From Candidatus Tepidiaquacellales bacterium UBA2330 (GTDB lineage: Bacteria > Bacteroidota > Ignavibacteria > Tepidaquicellales > Tepidaquicellaceae): 25,966 nucleotides of DNA. The position numbers and the translations under genes were made by a program. Shown piece by piece: positions 14,576 to 23,244 of the stretch (its first letter is position 1; the number at the start of each line of letters is the position of its first letter). The notes under the pieces were generated by a model. It was not told the DNA's origin, did no database searches, and saw nothing but the letters and a program-made list of their open reading frames with translations. The stretch is from NCBI GenBank assembly GCA_002344965.1, contig DDUU01000011.1:69256-95221 (forward strand). The letters are read 5' to 3'.

Positions 14576-17485
14576 CTATAACAGCCTGCCTTCAATTTTT
14601 TCAGTTGTCAATTTTGCATATTCAAAAATATCCGCAGCGTTAGCGCCTTTGGACTCCAGAGAATTGAAAGTGTTGTCATCAATCAGGACATATCTCCAGT
14701 CCCTTAGATCTCTGTGTTCAGGTATTAATTCATTAATTCTTTTTACAAAATCCAATGCAGCAAATCTTTTTTGCTTTACATCCGGATTTGATTTATCTTT
14801 TTCCGCTTTTGTTTCAACAACATATATGAAATCCTTAGTTCTGACATAAAAATCGGGGAAGTAGTTTGCTATTATTCCGTCTGATCTTATGTATAATATA
14901 TTTGCAAAAAAATGATAATTTTCATTAACCTTTATCAAAGCTTCAACTCCCGAATCCCTGTCACAAAACTCCATGAACTTTTTTTCAAATTGACCTTTGT
15001 TTGACGGATATGACTGTTTTTCATAAATTGTCTTTACAATATCCAGACAATAGTTTTCCCTCATTTTTAATTCTGATACTTCCGAAAAGTAATGTCTTAT
15101 AATTTCAGCCTCTTCAGTACTGATATTATTCTGCAAATCAAAAATTTCCTTGCTGAATTCCTTTACAATATGTTCGAGTAACCCGGTTCTAGTGAGTAAT
15201 ATTTTCCAGTTAAAATCTTCAAATGGATCAAAGACCTCATCAAATAACTTTGTCCTGATATATTTATCAATTGCTTTTAGTAATTCCACATTACTTATCT
15301 GCATTACCGGAAACTCTTTCTTTCCTCTCTGACCTGATCTAATTATTATTGAGGAAATTGTTTGCACAATTTTTGATAAGAATTCGTTGTAGCTTTTTGT
15401 ATTTAACAAATCACCTTTTACATAGTAATCTCCAAATCTTGTTTTTACTGTCAGTTCTTCGGAATAAAAAATATCATCCTTAACAATTAATTTTTTTAGT
15501 TTTTCCAGTGTAAAATGTTTAAATCTTTCAAGTTTATCAATATCCAATTCCATAGGTTCGAGAATTTCTTCTTTATCCTTTACTATAAAAGGGATAAACA
15601 TATCATATCTCTGATAGTTTTCTTTCAATCCTACTTTAATAATGTCCCCTAAAACTCCGCCGCCTGTGATATCTTCTTTTTCTTCATAAATAGGAATTTG
15701 AGTTAAGTCATCATAAAACTGTACAAATGCAGGATGTTCTACTATACTTAGAATATCAATGTAAGTCACAGGTGCTTCTTTTCGTACCAGTAACCTGCTG
15801 CGGTTTTCATCTTTTATATCTTTATATTCCGGTTCTCTCCACATCAATCTCAATCCTCTTCCAATTACCTGTTCAAGCAGTATTGGAGCTTCTGATGATC
15901 TTAAAGGAACAATTACGCAGATATTGTTAACGTCAAAACCTTCCCTGAGCATTAATACCGATATTATGACTTTTGGATTTGGATGCTGATCTACATTAAA
16001 AAGTTTTTGTTTTACATCTTCCCATTCTGTTTGATTCAGTTCTTTTTTCTTTCCAGAATCAATCACAAATACTTCATCATCAGTATATCCTGCAAATTGA
16101 ATTAAATAATCTGCCACAAACGGAGAAACTTTTGTGTCCTCACAGATCACCAGCATTTTAGGATGTTTATTTGATCGTCCCGCTTTATCTTCAGTAAGTT
16201 TAACAAATTCTTTTTCAAGTATCTTTAGTTTATTTAATCCTGCTCGGAGCATTGTCTTTTGACCTTCAGACAATCCTATCACATTATCACCGTCCCTTTC
16301 TGCTTTAAAATCCAGTGGCATATCTGTAATTTCTTTCCTTCTATCTAAGGCGATTGTTTTTACCAATCCTGAATTTATTGCTGTCCTTAAATCAAAATCT
16401 ACTATTGTATGAGGGAAATAATGTTTAGTTCTCGTTTGTCCGCTTCCTGTTACATCGTACGGAGTTGCCGAAAAGTCTATCTGAATAAAATTCTTGCCTT
16501 TTTTTTCTGAGATCTTATTAAGACTTTTTTGCCATTCCACTTCCGTAATTTCACCATAGCTTTTATTTTCATGAATATGATGAGCTTCGTCATTGATTAC
16601 TATAAGGTCTTCTAGATCTGCAAGATATTCTATTTCATTTCCGCTCAGATATTTTCTGTCCAGCTGTTCCAATGAATGTCCGGCAGATTTACCCGGAGTA
16701 ATAGGGAGTAATTCCTTTACAGTCTCAGAAGGATTCTCAAGCGGTGATAATGTTACTGCCGGTTCGTCTTCTAGCCCTGCCAGTAAATGCCAGTTAGTAA
16801 TTGCTATCACGCCTTCTCCTGTTACTTTTGATCCTATTTCATCCTTCTTTAAAACTGAAGACTGTATAAATCCGAAAACCTCATCCTTATACGCTTGAGG
16901 AATAAAAAGACTTTCAAACATTTTGAAATCAGATTTTTCAAAATCTCTTATTCCTTCTTCATTTTCCTTTCCTAAGAATGCATCGAGAAGTCGTTCATAC
17001 ACAATCAATCCCGGTGCAACCAGTAAAAAATTTTTACTGTATCTGCCGCTTTTTACATTTTCATATTTTGAATTAAGATACTGCCAGATCAGCAAAGCGT
17101 TCATAACCCATGTCTTACCTGTTCCTGTTGCCATTTTAACAGCATATTTTGGAAAGTCATACTTTGCTTTTTTCAAAGTTGGCAGATGCATTTCCTGCAG
17201 TAAATGAGAATTTATATTTTCATAGATCTCAAATACATTTTCAATTTTTAAAATCTCATGAAGATAGACTACGTTCAGAATTGCCTGCTTCTGCCCTTCA
17301 TGAAAATTAATATTTCGGTTTTCACAGAATGAATCATGAAACCAAAACCTCAATAAATCCTGTGTGACAGGACTTACCTTTTCAAGAAAATCCACGCTTT
17401 CCCATTCAGCATTTACTAAAGCTGTTATTAGATTCGCTAATCTTAAAGGTATGTCACGGGTTCCGGTGTTTATTGGTGTTGGCAA
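14576..17485 (-). CDS. res: Type III restriction enzyme, helicase-nuclease subunit (Res)
   Basis: The 969-residue protein is a superfamily 2 helicase fused to a nuclease. Motif I MATGTGKT is at 118-125, motif II DEAH at 299-302, motif III SAT at 339-341 and motif VI QVIGRGLR at 539-546. The C-terminal PD-(D/E)xK nuclease is visible as PDF at 877-879 and ETK at 891-893. Length and order fit Res of type III restriction systems, which form a complex with Mod, move along DNA using ATP and cut between facing unmethylated sites. All key residues are intact, so it should be active. It is the last gene of the minus-strand operon, 30 bases after the UDG-like gene and about 5.7 kb away from its partner mod, instead of directly next to it as is usual. 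Confidence 0.93.
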   Translation of the reverse strand: MPTPINTGTRDIPLRLANLITALVNAEWESVDFLEKVSPVTQDLLRFWFHDSFCENRNINFHEGQKQAILNVVYLHEILKIENVFEIYENINSHLLQEMHLPTLKKAKYDFPKYAVKMATGTGKTWVMNALLIWQYLNSKYENVKSGRYSKNFLLVAPGLIVYERLLDAFLGKENEEGIRDFEKSDFKMFESLFIPQAYKDEVFGFIQSSVLKKDEIGSKVTGEGVIAITNWHLLAGLEDEPAVTLSPLENPSETVKELLPITPGKSAGHSLEQLDRKYLSGNEIEYLADLEDLIVINDEAHHIHENKSYGEITEVEWQKSLNKISEKKGKNFIQIDFSATPYDVTGSGQTRTKHYFPHTIVDFDLRTAINSGLVKTIALDRRKEITDMPLDFKAERDGDNVIGLSEGQKTMLRAGLNKLKILEKEFVKLTEDKAGRSNKHPKMLVICEDTKVSPFVADYLIQFAGYTDDEVFVIDSGKKKELNQTEWEDVKQKLFNVDQHPNPKVIISVLMLREGFDVNNICVIVPLRSSEAPILLEQVIGRGLRLMWREPEYKDIKDENRSRLLVRKEAPVTYIDILSIVEHPAFVQFYDDLTQIPIYEEKEDITGGGVLGDIIKVGLKENYQRYDMFIPFIVKDKEEILEPMELDIDKLERFKHFTLEKLKKLIVKDDIFYSEELTVKTRFGDYYVKGDLLNTKSYNEFLSKIVQTISSIIIRSGQRGKKEFPVMQISNVELLKAIDKYIRTKLFDEVFDPFEDFNWKILLTRTGLLEHIVKEFSKEIFDLQNNISTEEAEIIRHYFSEVSELKMRENYCLDIVKTIYEKQSYPSNKGQFEKKFMEFCDRDSGVEALIKVNENYHFFANILYIRSDGIIANYFPDFYVRTKDFIYVVETKAEKDKSNPDVKQKRFAALDFVKRINELIPEHRDLRDWRYVLIDDNTFNSLESKGANAADIFEYAKLTTEKIEGRLL

Positions 17486-17515
17486 ATTAAATATTTTTGT
17501 ATATATAAATTCTCA

Positions 17516-18172
17516 TTACAAACTTTTAAATTCATTTGAATTAAAAACATTTTGAAGCAATGAATAAGCAGCAGCAGGTGCGTTCCTGGAAGATGGGTGA
17601 TAGAAATCAATAATTTTAATTCCAATCCAATTTGTAATTTCAATTTGATACCCGCTTGGTTTCCATTCTGATTCTTCAAATAACTCATTTCTTATTTTTT
17701 TATCAAATGACAGTCCAAGCATTATTACTTTGGGTTTTATAATATCTATTTCTCTTATAAGAAATTTTTTATTCAAATTAAAATGTTCGTGAAGTTCGTC
17801 ATAATTTGTTATTCCAGCTCCTCCGATTTTTTTAACATTAATAAATGCTATACTTTTTAGGTAATTTAACATCTTCTCATAATCTTCCCAAAGATTATCA
17901 TAATTAGATTTAAAATTATTTTGAATTCCGGCAGCCCATTCAGCAATTCTGAAAGAAAATGAATTTCTAAAACCTTCCTCAGTTTCCCATAAGTCTTGAA
18001 AACTCCAAGATGATCTTTTGGGGTCATTCGGCTCTTTAGCTATGAATAAAACTTTTACTGATGATTTAATATATAATTCTTCATTGATGATCCCATCTTT
18101 TACTATATTTTCATTATAATAAGGCACATTCTCTTTCCATTCTTTAAATAGCTCTTCTAATTGTGAATTCAT
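17516..18172 (-). CDS. Uracil-DNA-glycosylase-fold protein, defence-associated
   Basis: The 218-residue protein has the order of short motifs typical of the UDG superfamily. KVLFIAKEPN (about 39-48) corresponds to the GxAPG loop, AFINVKK (about 108-114) and PKVIMLGL (about 147-154) to core strands, and YHPSSRN (about 192-198) to the HPS loop near the base pocket. The iron-sulfur cysteines of family 4/5 enzymes are not seen, and the first motif has EPN in place of APG. It may therefore bind or cut modified bases other than uracil, or be a non-enzymatic sensor. The start overlaps the DUF3037 stop by 4 bases (ATGA), implying translational coupling and joint function. Fold assignment is by motif reading and is moderately sure; substrate is unknown. 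Confidence 0.65.
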   Translation of the reverse strand: MNSQLEELFKEWKENVPYYNENIVKDGIINEELYIKSSVKVLFIAKEPNDPKRSSWSFQDLWETEEGFRNSFSFRIAEWAAGIQNNFKSNYDNLWEDYEKMLNYLKSIAFINVKKIGGAGITNYDELHEHFNLNKKFLIREIDIIKPKVIMLGLSFDKKIRNELFEESEWKPSGYQIEITNWIGIKIIDFYHPSSRNAPAAAYSLLQNVFNSNEFKSL

Positions 18173-18996
18173 GAATGTTCTCCCATTTTTAATAACAATT
18201 CTTCTGCAAACTCTTCAGCTTCATCTTCTCTTATAAATTCTTTTTTACAAGGCATTTCATTTAAGATATTTTCAGCTTTAACAAAATAGTTATTCAAACT
18301 TTGGTTTTGGGGTTTTCCTAACAGTAGATAAAGTTTAAAATCTTTTTTCTCATTTAAAATAGTTGCTCTTCCAAGCCAGGTGTTTGCTTTTTCCAAAATT
18401 GTTGATCCTTCTTTTAAGTCAAATGAAATTGGTTCATTAATATGCCAGATATCATTCTTCCAACAGTGCTCAAATTCATGTTCATAATTATTTGTTACTA
18501 TTTTATGAGAAGTTAACTTATCTGTTAATTTTCTTTTAAGCATTGGTTCTTTAAATACTTTCCAGACATCTTCGTCACTTCTGCTGTATCGAGAGCTCTT
18601 ATCATTGTATTTATTTATATATCTTTCAAATAAATAATTGACAGTTTTATTTGCATCATCGGAATTTCCATAAAAGATATCAGAAAATCGCAATGAAAGA
18701 TTTTCAATCGGTAATACTTCACTAAAAAAAATTTTGAAATCGAATTTATCATTAAACAAATTGTGATTTTTTATTTCAATTGATTTCTCTGTTAATCTGT
18801 AATAGATATTCTGTAATAATTTTTTCAAATAATCTGTGTCGACATCTGAAAATGATCTTGTGATTCTTTTGAATCTGTTTGTATATTTAAATGAAATATT
18901 AAATGTCTCAGGGAAAAAAGTTACTATTCCCACATTTAAAAATTCCTCGCTCACGATATCATGGTAATATCGTAAAATGCTAAATTGGTATTTCAT
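18169..18996 (-). CDS. DUF3037 family protein
   Basis: The 275-residue protein begins with the DUF3037 pattern: YQFSILRYYHDIVSEEFLNVGIVTFFPE (residues 3-30), with the conserved E-x-L/V-N-V/I-G-V/I core. This part is followed by charged helices and a second alpha/beta half ending in a glutamate-rich helix. The biochemical function of the domain is not known to me; in other genomes such genes often sit beside a HipA-like kinase gene, which is absent here. It has no signal peptide or membrane segment, so it is cytosolic. Its stop codon overlaps the start of the UDG-like gene (ATGA, 18169-18172), and a gap of 152 bases separates it from the membrane-protein gene upstream. Confidence 0.75.
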   Translation of the reverse strand: MKYQFSILRYYHDIVSEEFLNVGIVTFFPETFNISFKYTNRFKRITRSFSDVDTDYLKKLLQNIYYRLTEKSIEIKNHNLFNDKFDFKIFFSEVLPIENLSLRFSDIFYGNSDDANKTVNYLFERYINKYNDKSSRYSRSDEDVWKVFKEPMLKRKLTDKLTSHKIVTNNYEHEFEHCWKNDIWHINEPISFDLKEGSTILEKANTWLGRATILNEKKDFKLYLLLGKPQNQSLNNYFVKAENILNEMPCKKEFIREDEAEEFAEELLLKMGEHS

Positions 18997-19148
18997 CTCA
19001 TTAAAATTTTTCTTTGGAAGAACATTTCATATTTTAATTTATTTAAAACTTCCATCCTTTATCCTTATAGAACTCAAACAAACTCATGTGCCTTATATTA
19101 TTGTATTTTAAAACCTTCGTAATTTATTCATGTACTTTAAATGGTAGT

Positions 19149-20234
19149 TCAATTTTCATTTATTTTAGAAAGCCAACTACCCGAAACTTTAGTATATTCA
19201 AATCCAGGAGCTGTAAAATACCAACCAATTATAGTAGAATCTTTAATGTTCATTACTCCTATCTTAGTTAACAAGAGATTAGAATCCTTTGAATCCTTTG
19301 AATCCTTTTGTGCTTTTCCTTTGTTGAGAGCATAAATAATAAAAGCATTAGATTTATTTTTAAATTCATTTAAATTTCTAAATTCATATAAATGTCTAAA
19401 TTCATATGAAACATCGGTTTTTCGTGTACCTTCAATTGCATCTTTAGCTTCACCATTTGAAACAAATTGCATTTTAATAATTAAACTATCTGCATGTGAC
19501 ATTTTAATCAATTCTTGGAAATCTTGATTAATTGATATATCAAATTCCTTTCTAAGTGAATTTAAATCTAAAACAAGAGTATTATTTAAATTCAATTTGT
19601 TGATAATTTCTTCATCACTAACTTCTATCTCCTCTTGCATTTTCACATGTATATATGATAAAAGGTTTAAGAATTCATCAACTTCAGATTTCATTTTTAT
19701 TCCATATTCCACATAATTACGTCCTTTAATGTTTGTATCAATCTTTATTTCATAAAACAATCGACCAGGAATTGTAATAAAATTGTAAACATCGTCTATA
19801 AGTCTCTCAATTCTTTTTGAAAAGTAAGGTGAGCAAGTTTGTTTTATACCGGCAGTTAAAATAATAAATTTATCAATTTGAGATCTTTCCAATTTCCAAA
19901 AAAAATCGTTGAACTCAGAGCTTGACTTATTGCTGTTTTTTCTAATACTACTGTTACTACTGTTTACTTCATATTCAAGCCTTTGCTTTTCAATGGAAAC
20001 TGTCAATTCATCCACATAATTATTATATTCTTTAAAGCATTGAACTTTATTTTTTCTTAATTCTCCTAACCTTTCACTTTCAAGTTCTTTTTTGTCATCG
20101 AATGCTTTACTAATAAAATAATAAGCAAATGGGATTAATACTATAGCTATTATCAATATCCACTTCTTCGGTAAGTCCCTTATAAACCATCCGATTATAG
20201 CAACTATGAGTGCTAATACACCAATGTATATCAT
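19149..20234 (-). CDS. Membrane-anchored protein of unknown function in defence operon
   Basis: The 361-residue protein starts with two hydrophobic helices (residues about 2-18 and 24-42) separated by a short basic loop (RDLPKK), then a soluble charged region. Helices dominate to about residue 210, including a low-complexity Asn/Ser linker (SSNSSIRKNSNKSS, about 93-106). The C-terminal part looks alpha/beta (IIKMQFVSNG, FIIYALNKGKAQ, GWYFTAPGFEY). No known domain is recognised. Two sets of in-frame tandem repeats lie in the gene: 9 bases x3 (19282-19308, KDSKDSKDS) and 18 bases x3 (19362-19415, encoding a hexapeptide EFRxLY-like unit). Its place between herA and the DUF3037 gene suggests a membrane effector or membrane tether for the system. 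Confidence 0.7.
   Translation of the reverse strand: MIYIGVLALIVAIIGWFIRDLPKKWILIIAIVLIPFAYYFISKAFDDKKELESERLGELRKNKVQCFKEYNNYVDELTVSIEKQRLEYEVNSSNSSIRKNSNKSSSEFNDFFWKLERSQIDKFIILTAGIKQTCSPYFSKRIERLIDDVYNFITIPGRLFYEIKIDTNIKGRNYVEYGIKMKSEVDEFLNLLSYIHVKMQEEIEVSDEEIINKLNLNNTLVLDLNSLRKEFDISINQDFQELIKMSHADSLIIKMQFVSNGEAKDAIEGTRKTDVSYEFRHLYEFRNLNEFKNKSNAFIIYALNKGKAQKDSKDSKDSNLLLTKIGVMNIKDSTIIGWYFTAPGFEYTKVSGSWLSKINEN
19282..19308. repeat. Tandem repeat, GAATCCTTT x3, inside the membrane-protein gene
   Basis: Three exact 9-base units in a row encode KDS-KDS-KDS on the minus strand. The unit is a multiple of three, so copy-number change would lengthen or shorten the protein without breaking the frame. 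Confidence 0.9.
19362..19415. repeat. Imperfect tandem repeat, 18 bases x3
   Basis: Three 18-base units start with AAATTCAT (19362-19379, 19380-19397, 19398-19415). On the minus strand they give three hexapeptides containing EFR, EFR and EFK. The third is the most diverged. The repeat keeps the reading frame. Confidence 0.8.
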
Positions 20235-20236
20235 TA

Positions 20237-20263
20237 TTGAAATATTTTAAAATATTCTTTCAA
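20237..20263. promoter_or_regulatory. AT palindrome just upstream of the membrane-protein gene
   Basis: A perfect 16-base palindrome AATATTTTAAAATATT (20241-20256) lies inside a looser inverted repeat bounded by TTGAA and TTCAA. It begins 2 bases upstream of the start codon at 20234, in the 84-base gap after herA, where a ribosome binding site would be. It could be an operator or RNA structure, but short AT palindromes also arise by chance in DNA this AT-rich. Confidence 0.3.
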
Positions 20264-20318
20264 CTACCAATTCCAATTATCCATAATGTATTATATCTAT
20301 AAAACTCAATTAATCTAA

Positions 20319-22211
20319 TTACATTTTCCAAGCTTCTTCTAAATCAATTGTTTCACTAATTGGTCTTTCTTTTTCTGGAAGTAATTTAATATCAACTTTA
20401 ACTGGAATATCTGTAGCAAGTCCTGCAACGAAACAACTTCCAACAGGCAAAATAGGAATTGATTGAAATGCCAATTTATCTAAATAAGCAACCGTTTTTT
20501 CAATTGCCTGAATATCGTTATTATTTATTAATCGATGTATGAAGTAATTATGCAATTGGGAAATTATTGTTGTAGAAATATCATAAGGCCTTTGACTGGC
20601 AATTGTTAAAAATGTACCAAATTTTCTTCCTTCTTTGATTATTTCTTCAAATGTTTCCAATCTATAATCCTTCCAAGTTTCACTTTCCCTTTCCGATGAT
20701 GAAGAAAGTATATTATGAGCTTCATCAATTATTATATGCAAAGATTTTTCACGATCAGCAAAATCTTTTTTTTCATCATAAAGATTTTTACAAATGATAA
20801 GAGGTAAAATTTTTTTCATTTCTAAATTTATATCTTTTAATGAAATAATTATCAGATTTGTCTGCTCTTTATAATGACTTTGAGAATCAGTTACAGTAAT
20901 TACCTTTTCAATTATATTGAATTTCTTAAGCATCCTTCCTAAAAGAGGTCTGATGTGTTCGTGAATTGAATAACCTTTGATTATTTCATTATAAAAATTA
21001 AAGATTATTTTCATTTTTAGAACTGAGATGTAATCTTGTTTGAAAATAAAACAATCTATAATATTTTTAAAATGTGAATCATAAATATTCGTTGTATTAT
21101 CATAAATTTTATTTGTACCACTTCCCCAATAAAAATCTTTGCTACCTATATTTGCATTATACCTCAGATTGTTTTCAATATTTCGTAATAAACTTAAAGC
21201 TGGATTTAAATTGTTACTTTCTTCAACACAAGAATGAATATCTTTGAAAAGTTCATTAAAAATTGTCAGTGATGGATTTTTATCTGCCTTCGTTAAAAAA
21301 GCATCACGGCAAATTCTTTCGATAGATTTGATAGCATTATTTTTGAGAGTTGAATTGTCATCTAAATAAGGATTATTGATTGCTCGATTCAAAAATGGTG
21401 TTTGTGTTTTTTCTGTTGCCTCACATAATACACTAATAATTTCAATGCGATTGAATGATTCTTTGGGAATTTCATATTTGTCTCCCCCTCTTTCGGTTCT
21501 AGTTGACAGTTTTAGGATGGTTTTCAAATCTGTAATAATTTCCTTTTCAGCATACTCACCATTAAAGTCAATAATAATGAACTTTGATTTAGTTTTGAAT
21601 TTATTGTTACCCTTATACACTTTAAATAATTCGTAAAATAATTTGGCTACTGTATTTGATTTTCCACTTCCGGTATTTCCAAAAACACCGATGTGACTGG
21701 CAAAAAGTTTATTTATGCTTAGACAAATTTCTTGTGAGGGTTCATCTGAAAGACTACCTAATTTTACTACTTTACTCCCTTTTGAATAAAATTGATGTAG
21801 TTCATTAAATTCATTTATATCTAAAATAAAACATTCATTATCAATTAGAGGCATTTCTTTCACCCCCTGTCTAAAACCATCTTTATCAAAATGTCCAAAT
21901 AGGGAAACTTGTAGTATTCTATTTATCTTAATATCTTCTTTGCTATACTCTTTATTAAAATATTTTTCTTCATCTACATACTCGCCTTCAACTTTACCAA
22001 TAATATTTACAAAACCTTTAACGATTTTTATATAACTTCCTACTGAAACATTCTTCACAATTTTTCCATCATAGATCAAATGTGAAACATTTTTATTTTT
22101 ATTTACTTTTATTCTAACAGTCCTACCATCTACTGAAATTACATTACCTATTGTAAAAATAGATTCCTTTATTAAGTCTAATTCTAGATGATTTTGTATA
22201 TTCTTTGACAT
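20319..22211 (-). CDS. herA: HerA-type hexameric ATPase/translocase of SIR2-HerA system
   Basis: The 630-residue protein has an N-terminal HAS-barrel-like beta region (about 18-80: GNVISVDGRTVRIKV to VNIIGKVEGEYV). A RecA-type motor follows: Walker A GNTGSGKSN at 178-186, Walker B IIIDEAH at 493-499, the SQRP motif at 539-542, and the late DIPVKVDI strand. This is the HerA/DUF87 family, hexameric DNA-dependent ATPases. Next to a SIR2-like gene it matches the known anti-phage pair SIR2-HerA, in which the two proteins assemble into a large complex that degrades NAD+ during infection. It is 7 bases downstream of the SIR2 gene. An insertion of about 300 residues, mostly helical, lies between Walker A and B, as is usual for the family. 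All ATPase motifs are intact. Confidence 0.92.
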   Translation of the reverse strand: MSKNIQNHLELDLIKESIFTIGNVISVDGRTVRIKVNKNKNVSHLIYDGKIVKNVSVGSYIKIVKGFVNIIGKVEGEYVDEEKYFNKEYSKEDIKINRILQVSLFGHFDKDGFRQGVKEMPLIDNECFILDINEFNELHQFYSKGSKVVKLGSLSDEPSQEICLSINKLFASHIGVFGNTGSGKSNTVAKLFYELFKVYKGNNKFKTKSKFIIIDFNGEYAEKEIITDLKTILKLSTRTERGGDKYEIPKESFNRIEIISVLCEATEKTQTPFLNRAINNPYLDDNSTLKNNAIKSIERICRDAFLTKADKNPSLTIFNELFKDIHSCVEESNNLNPALSLLRNIENNLRYNANIGSKDFYWGSGTNKIYDNTTNIYDSHFKNIIDCFIFKQDYISVLKMKIIFNFYNEIIKGYSIHEHIRPLLGRMLKKFNIIEKVITVTDSQSHYKEQTNLIIISLKDINLEMKKILPLIICKNLYDEKKDFADREKSLHIIIDEAHNILSSSSERESETWKDYRLETFEEIIKEGRKFGTFLTIASQRPYDISTTIISQLHNYFIHRLINNNDIQAIEKTVAYLDKLAFQSIPILPVGSCFVAGLATDIPVKVDIKLLPEKERPISETIDLEEAWKM

Positions 22212-22218
22212 TCTAATT

Positions 22219-23244
22219 TTAAATTTTACTAAATAAGGAGTCAGTTATTTTTTTCAAATCTAATCTGTTTTTTTCTTTATTATCAAATGGTTTTATAATT
22301 TCAATGTTTTCATATTTCTGTGATTGAGATTTTATTTTTAAATTTATATCATTAACAGTATCTGAATCAAAGCAAAATATATAAACTTTAAGAGTTGGAT
22401 TTGAATTAATACTTCTATTTATTAAGTCACGTAAATGTTCATCGTTTAGAGAAAATCCAATAATAAATAATACTGTATTTTCTTTTTCCATCTCTTCTGA
22501 AAATACTCTTAACAAGTCATAATATATTGTATCAAGAACAGTATTTTCTAATTTTTTCTTTTCAGGATTTATAATAAATAACTTATTATATTCATTCTCA
22601 AATTTGACATCAGATGTAGTCTTTCTTATTTCATCTAACATTGCAAGTTTTGAATATTCAATTTTATCTGAAATATCATTCTTTAACCATGTAAGAGAAC
22701 CATGCAATTTAATTATGTTTATTGTTGGAATTTCAGAAAGCAATTCAAAGTGTAAACTTCTTTTAAAGTAAGATTTCTTGAAATTTGAAGGATCAAATTT
22801 AGGATTTATTAATCCACAAAACCCATCATTCATTTCTATATTTAAATCCTCTAATACAAATTCACTAAATATGTCAACGTTTGTTGTGAAAATATTCGCT
22901 TGTTTACTTAATAGAGTACTTTTTCTTTTCAACAAGATTGTACTAATATTTTTAAAAAAAGCTTTATAAGATGAAATTGTGTTTTCTAAATCTAGTTTTT
23001 TCTTTGTTGATAGGTATTTACCTGAGTTTACAATATCAATATTAGGATACATTACAGAACTGAAATATTTCTTACATACTTTAATTCTATTTTTACCTGA
23101 AGTCGCATTTACAAGTTGATTTTCAATATTATTTAATAATGGTAAATATGGTTGAGAAGCTCCAGCACCTATCATAAAATTTATTTTTGAACTTTGAATA
23201 ACTTCCTTGATTTCTTTTATAAAATCTTCATTAATTTTTTTCAT
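22219..23244 (-). CDS. SIR2-family NADase-like protein of SIR2-HerA system
   Basis: The 341-residue protein shows the SIR2-like (SIR2_2) motifs: GAGAS at 26-30 for NAD binding, TTNVD at 120-124 (the family's catalytic Asn kept, Tyr replaced by Val), KLHGS at 179-183 with the catalytic His, and GFSLND at 263-268. There is no zinc-binding cysteine set of protein-deacetylase sirtuins. By family knowledge such defence SIR2 proteins hydrolyse NAD+ to stop phage growth by killing or stalling the cell. Its start overlaps the mod stop codon by 4 bases (ATGA, 23241-23244), so translation is coupled to the methyltransferase. The adjacent herA is 7 bases downstream. The active site looks complete. Confidence 0.92.
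   Translation of the reverse strand: MKKINEDFIKEIKEVIQSSKINFMIGAGASQPYLPLLNNIENQLVNATSGKNRIKVCKKYFSSVMYPNIDIVNSGKYLSTKKKLDLENTISSYKAFFKNISTILLKRKSTLLSKQANIFTTNVDIFSEFVLEDLNIEMNDGFCGLINPKFDPSNFKKSYFKRSLHFELLSEIPTINIIKLHGSLTWLKNDISDKIEYSKLAMLDEIRKTTSDVKFENEYNKLFIINPEKKKLENTVLDTIYYDLLRVFSEEMEKENTVLFIIGFSLNDEHLRDLINRSINSNPTLKVYIFCFDSDTVNDINLKIKSQSQKYENIEIIKPFDNKEKNRLDLKKITDSLFSKI

Noticed and set aside
17470..17688. Minus-strand frame of 72 residues over the UDG-like/res junction
   Set aside because: It overlaps the UDG-like gene in another frame, has low-complexity Leu/Ile content and no motif.
18169..18996. HipA-like toxin-antitoxin module with DUF3037
   Set aside because: No HipA-like kinase motifs occur in the neighbouring genes; the partner is UDG-like.
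19362..19415. CRISPR-like short repeats
   Set aside because: The units are directly adjacent without spacers and lie in frame in a coding gene, so this is a coding tandem repeat. No CRISPR array or cas gene was found in the window.
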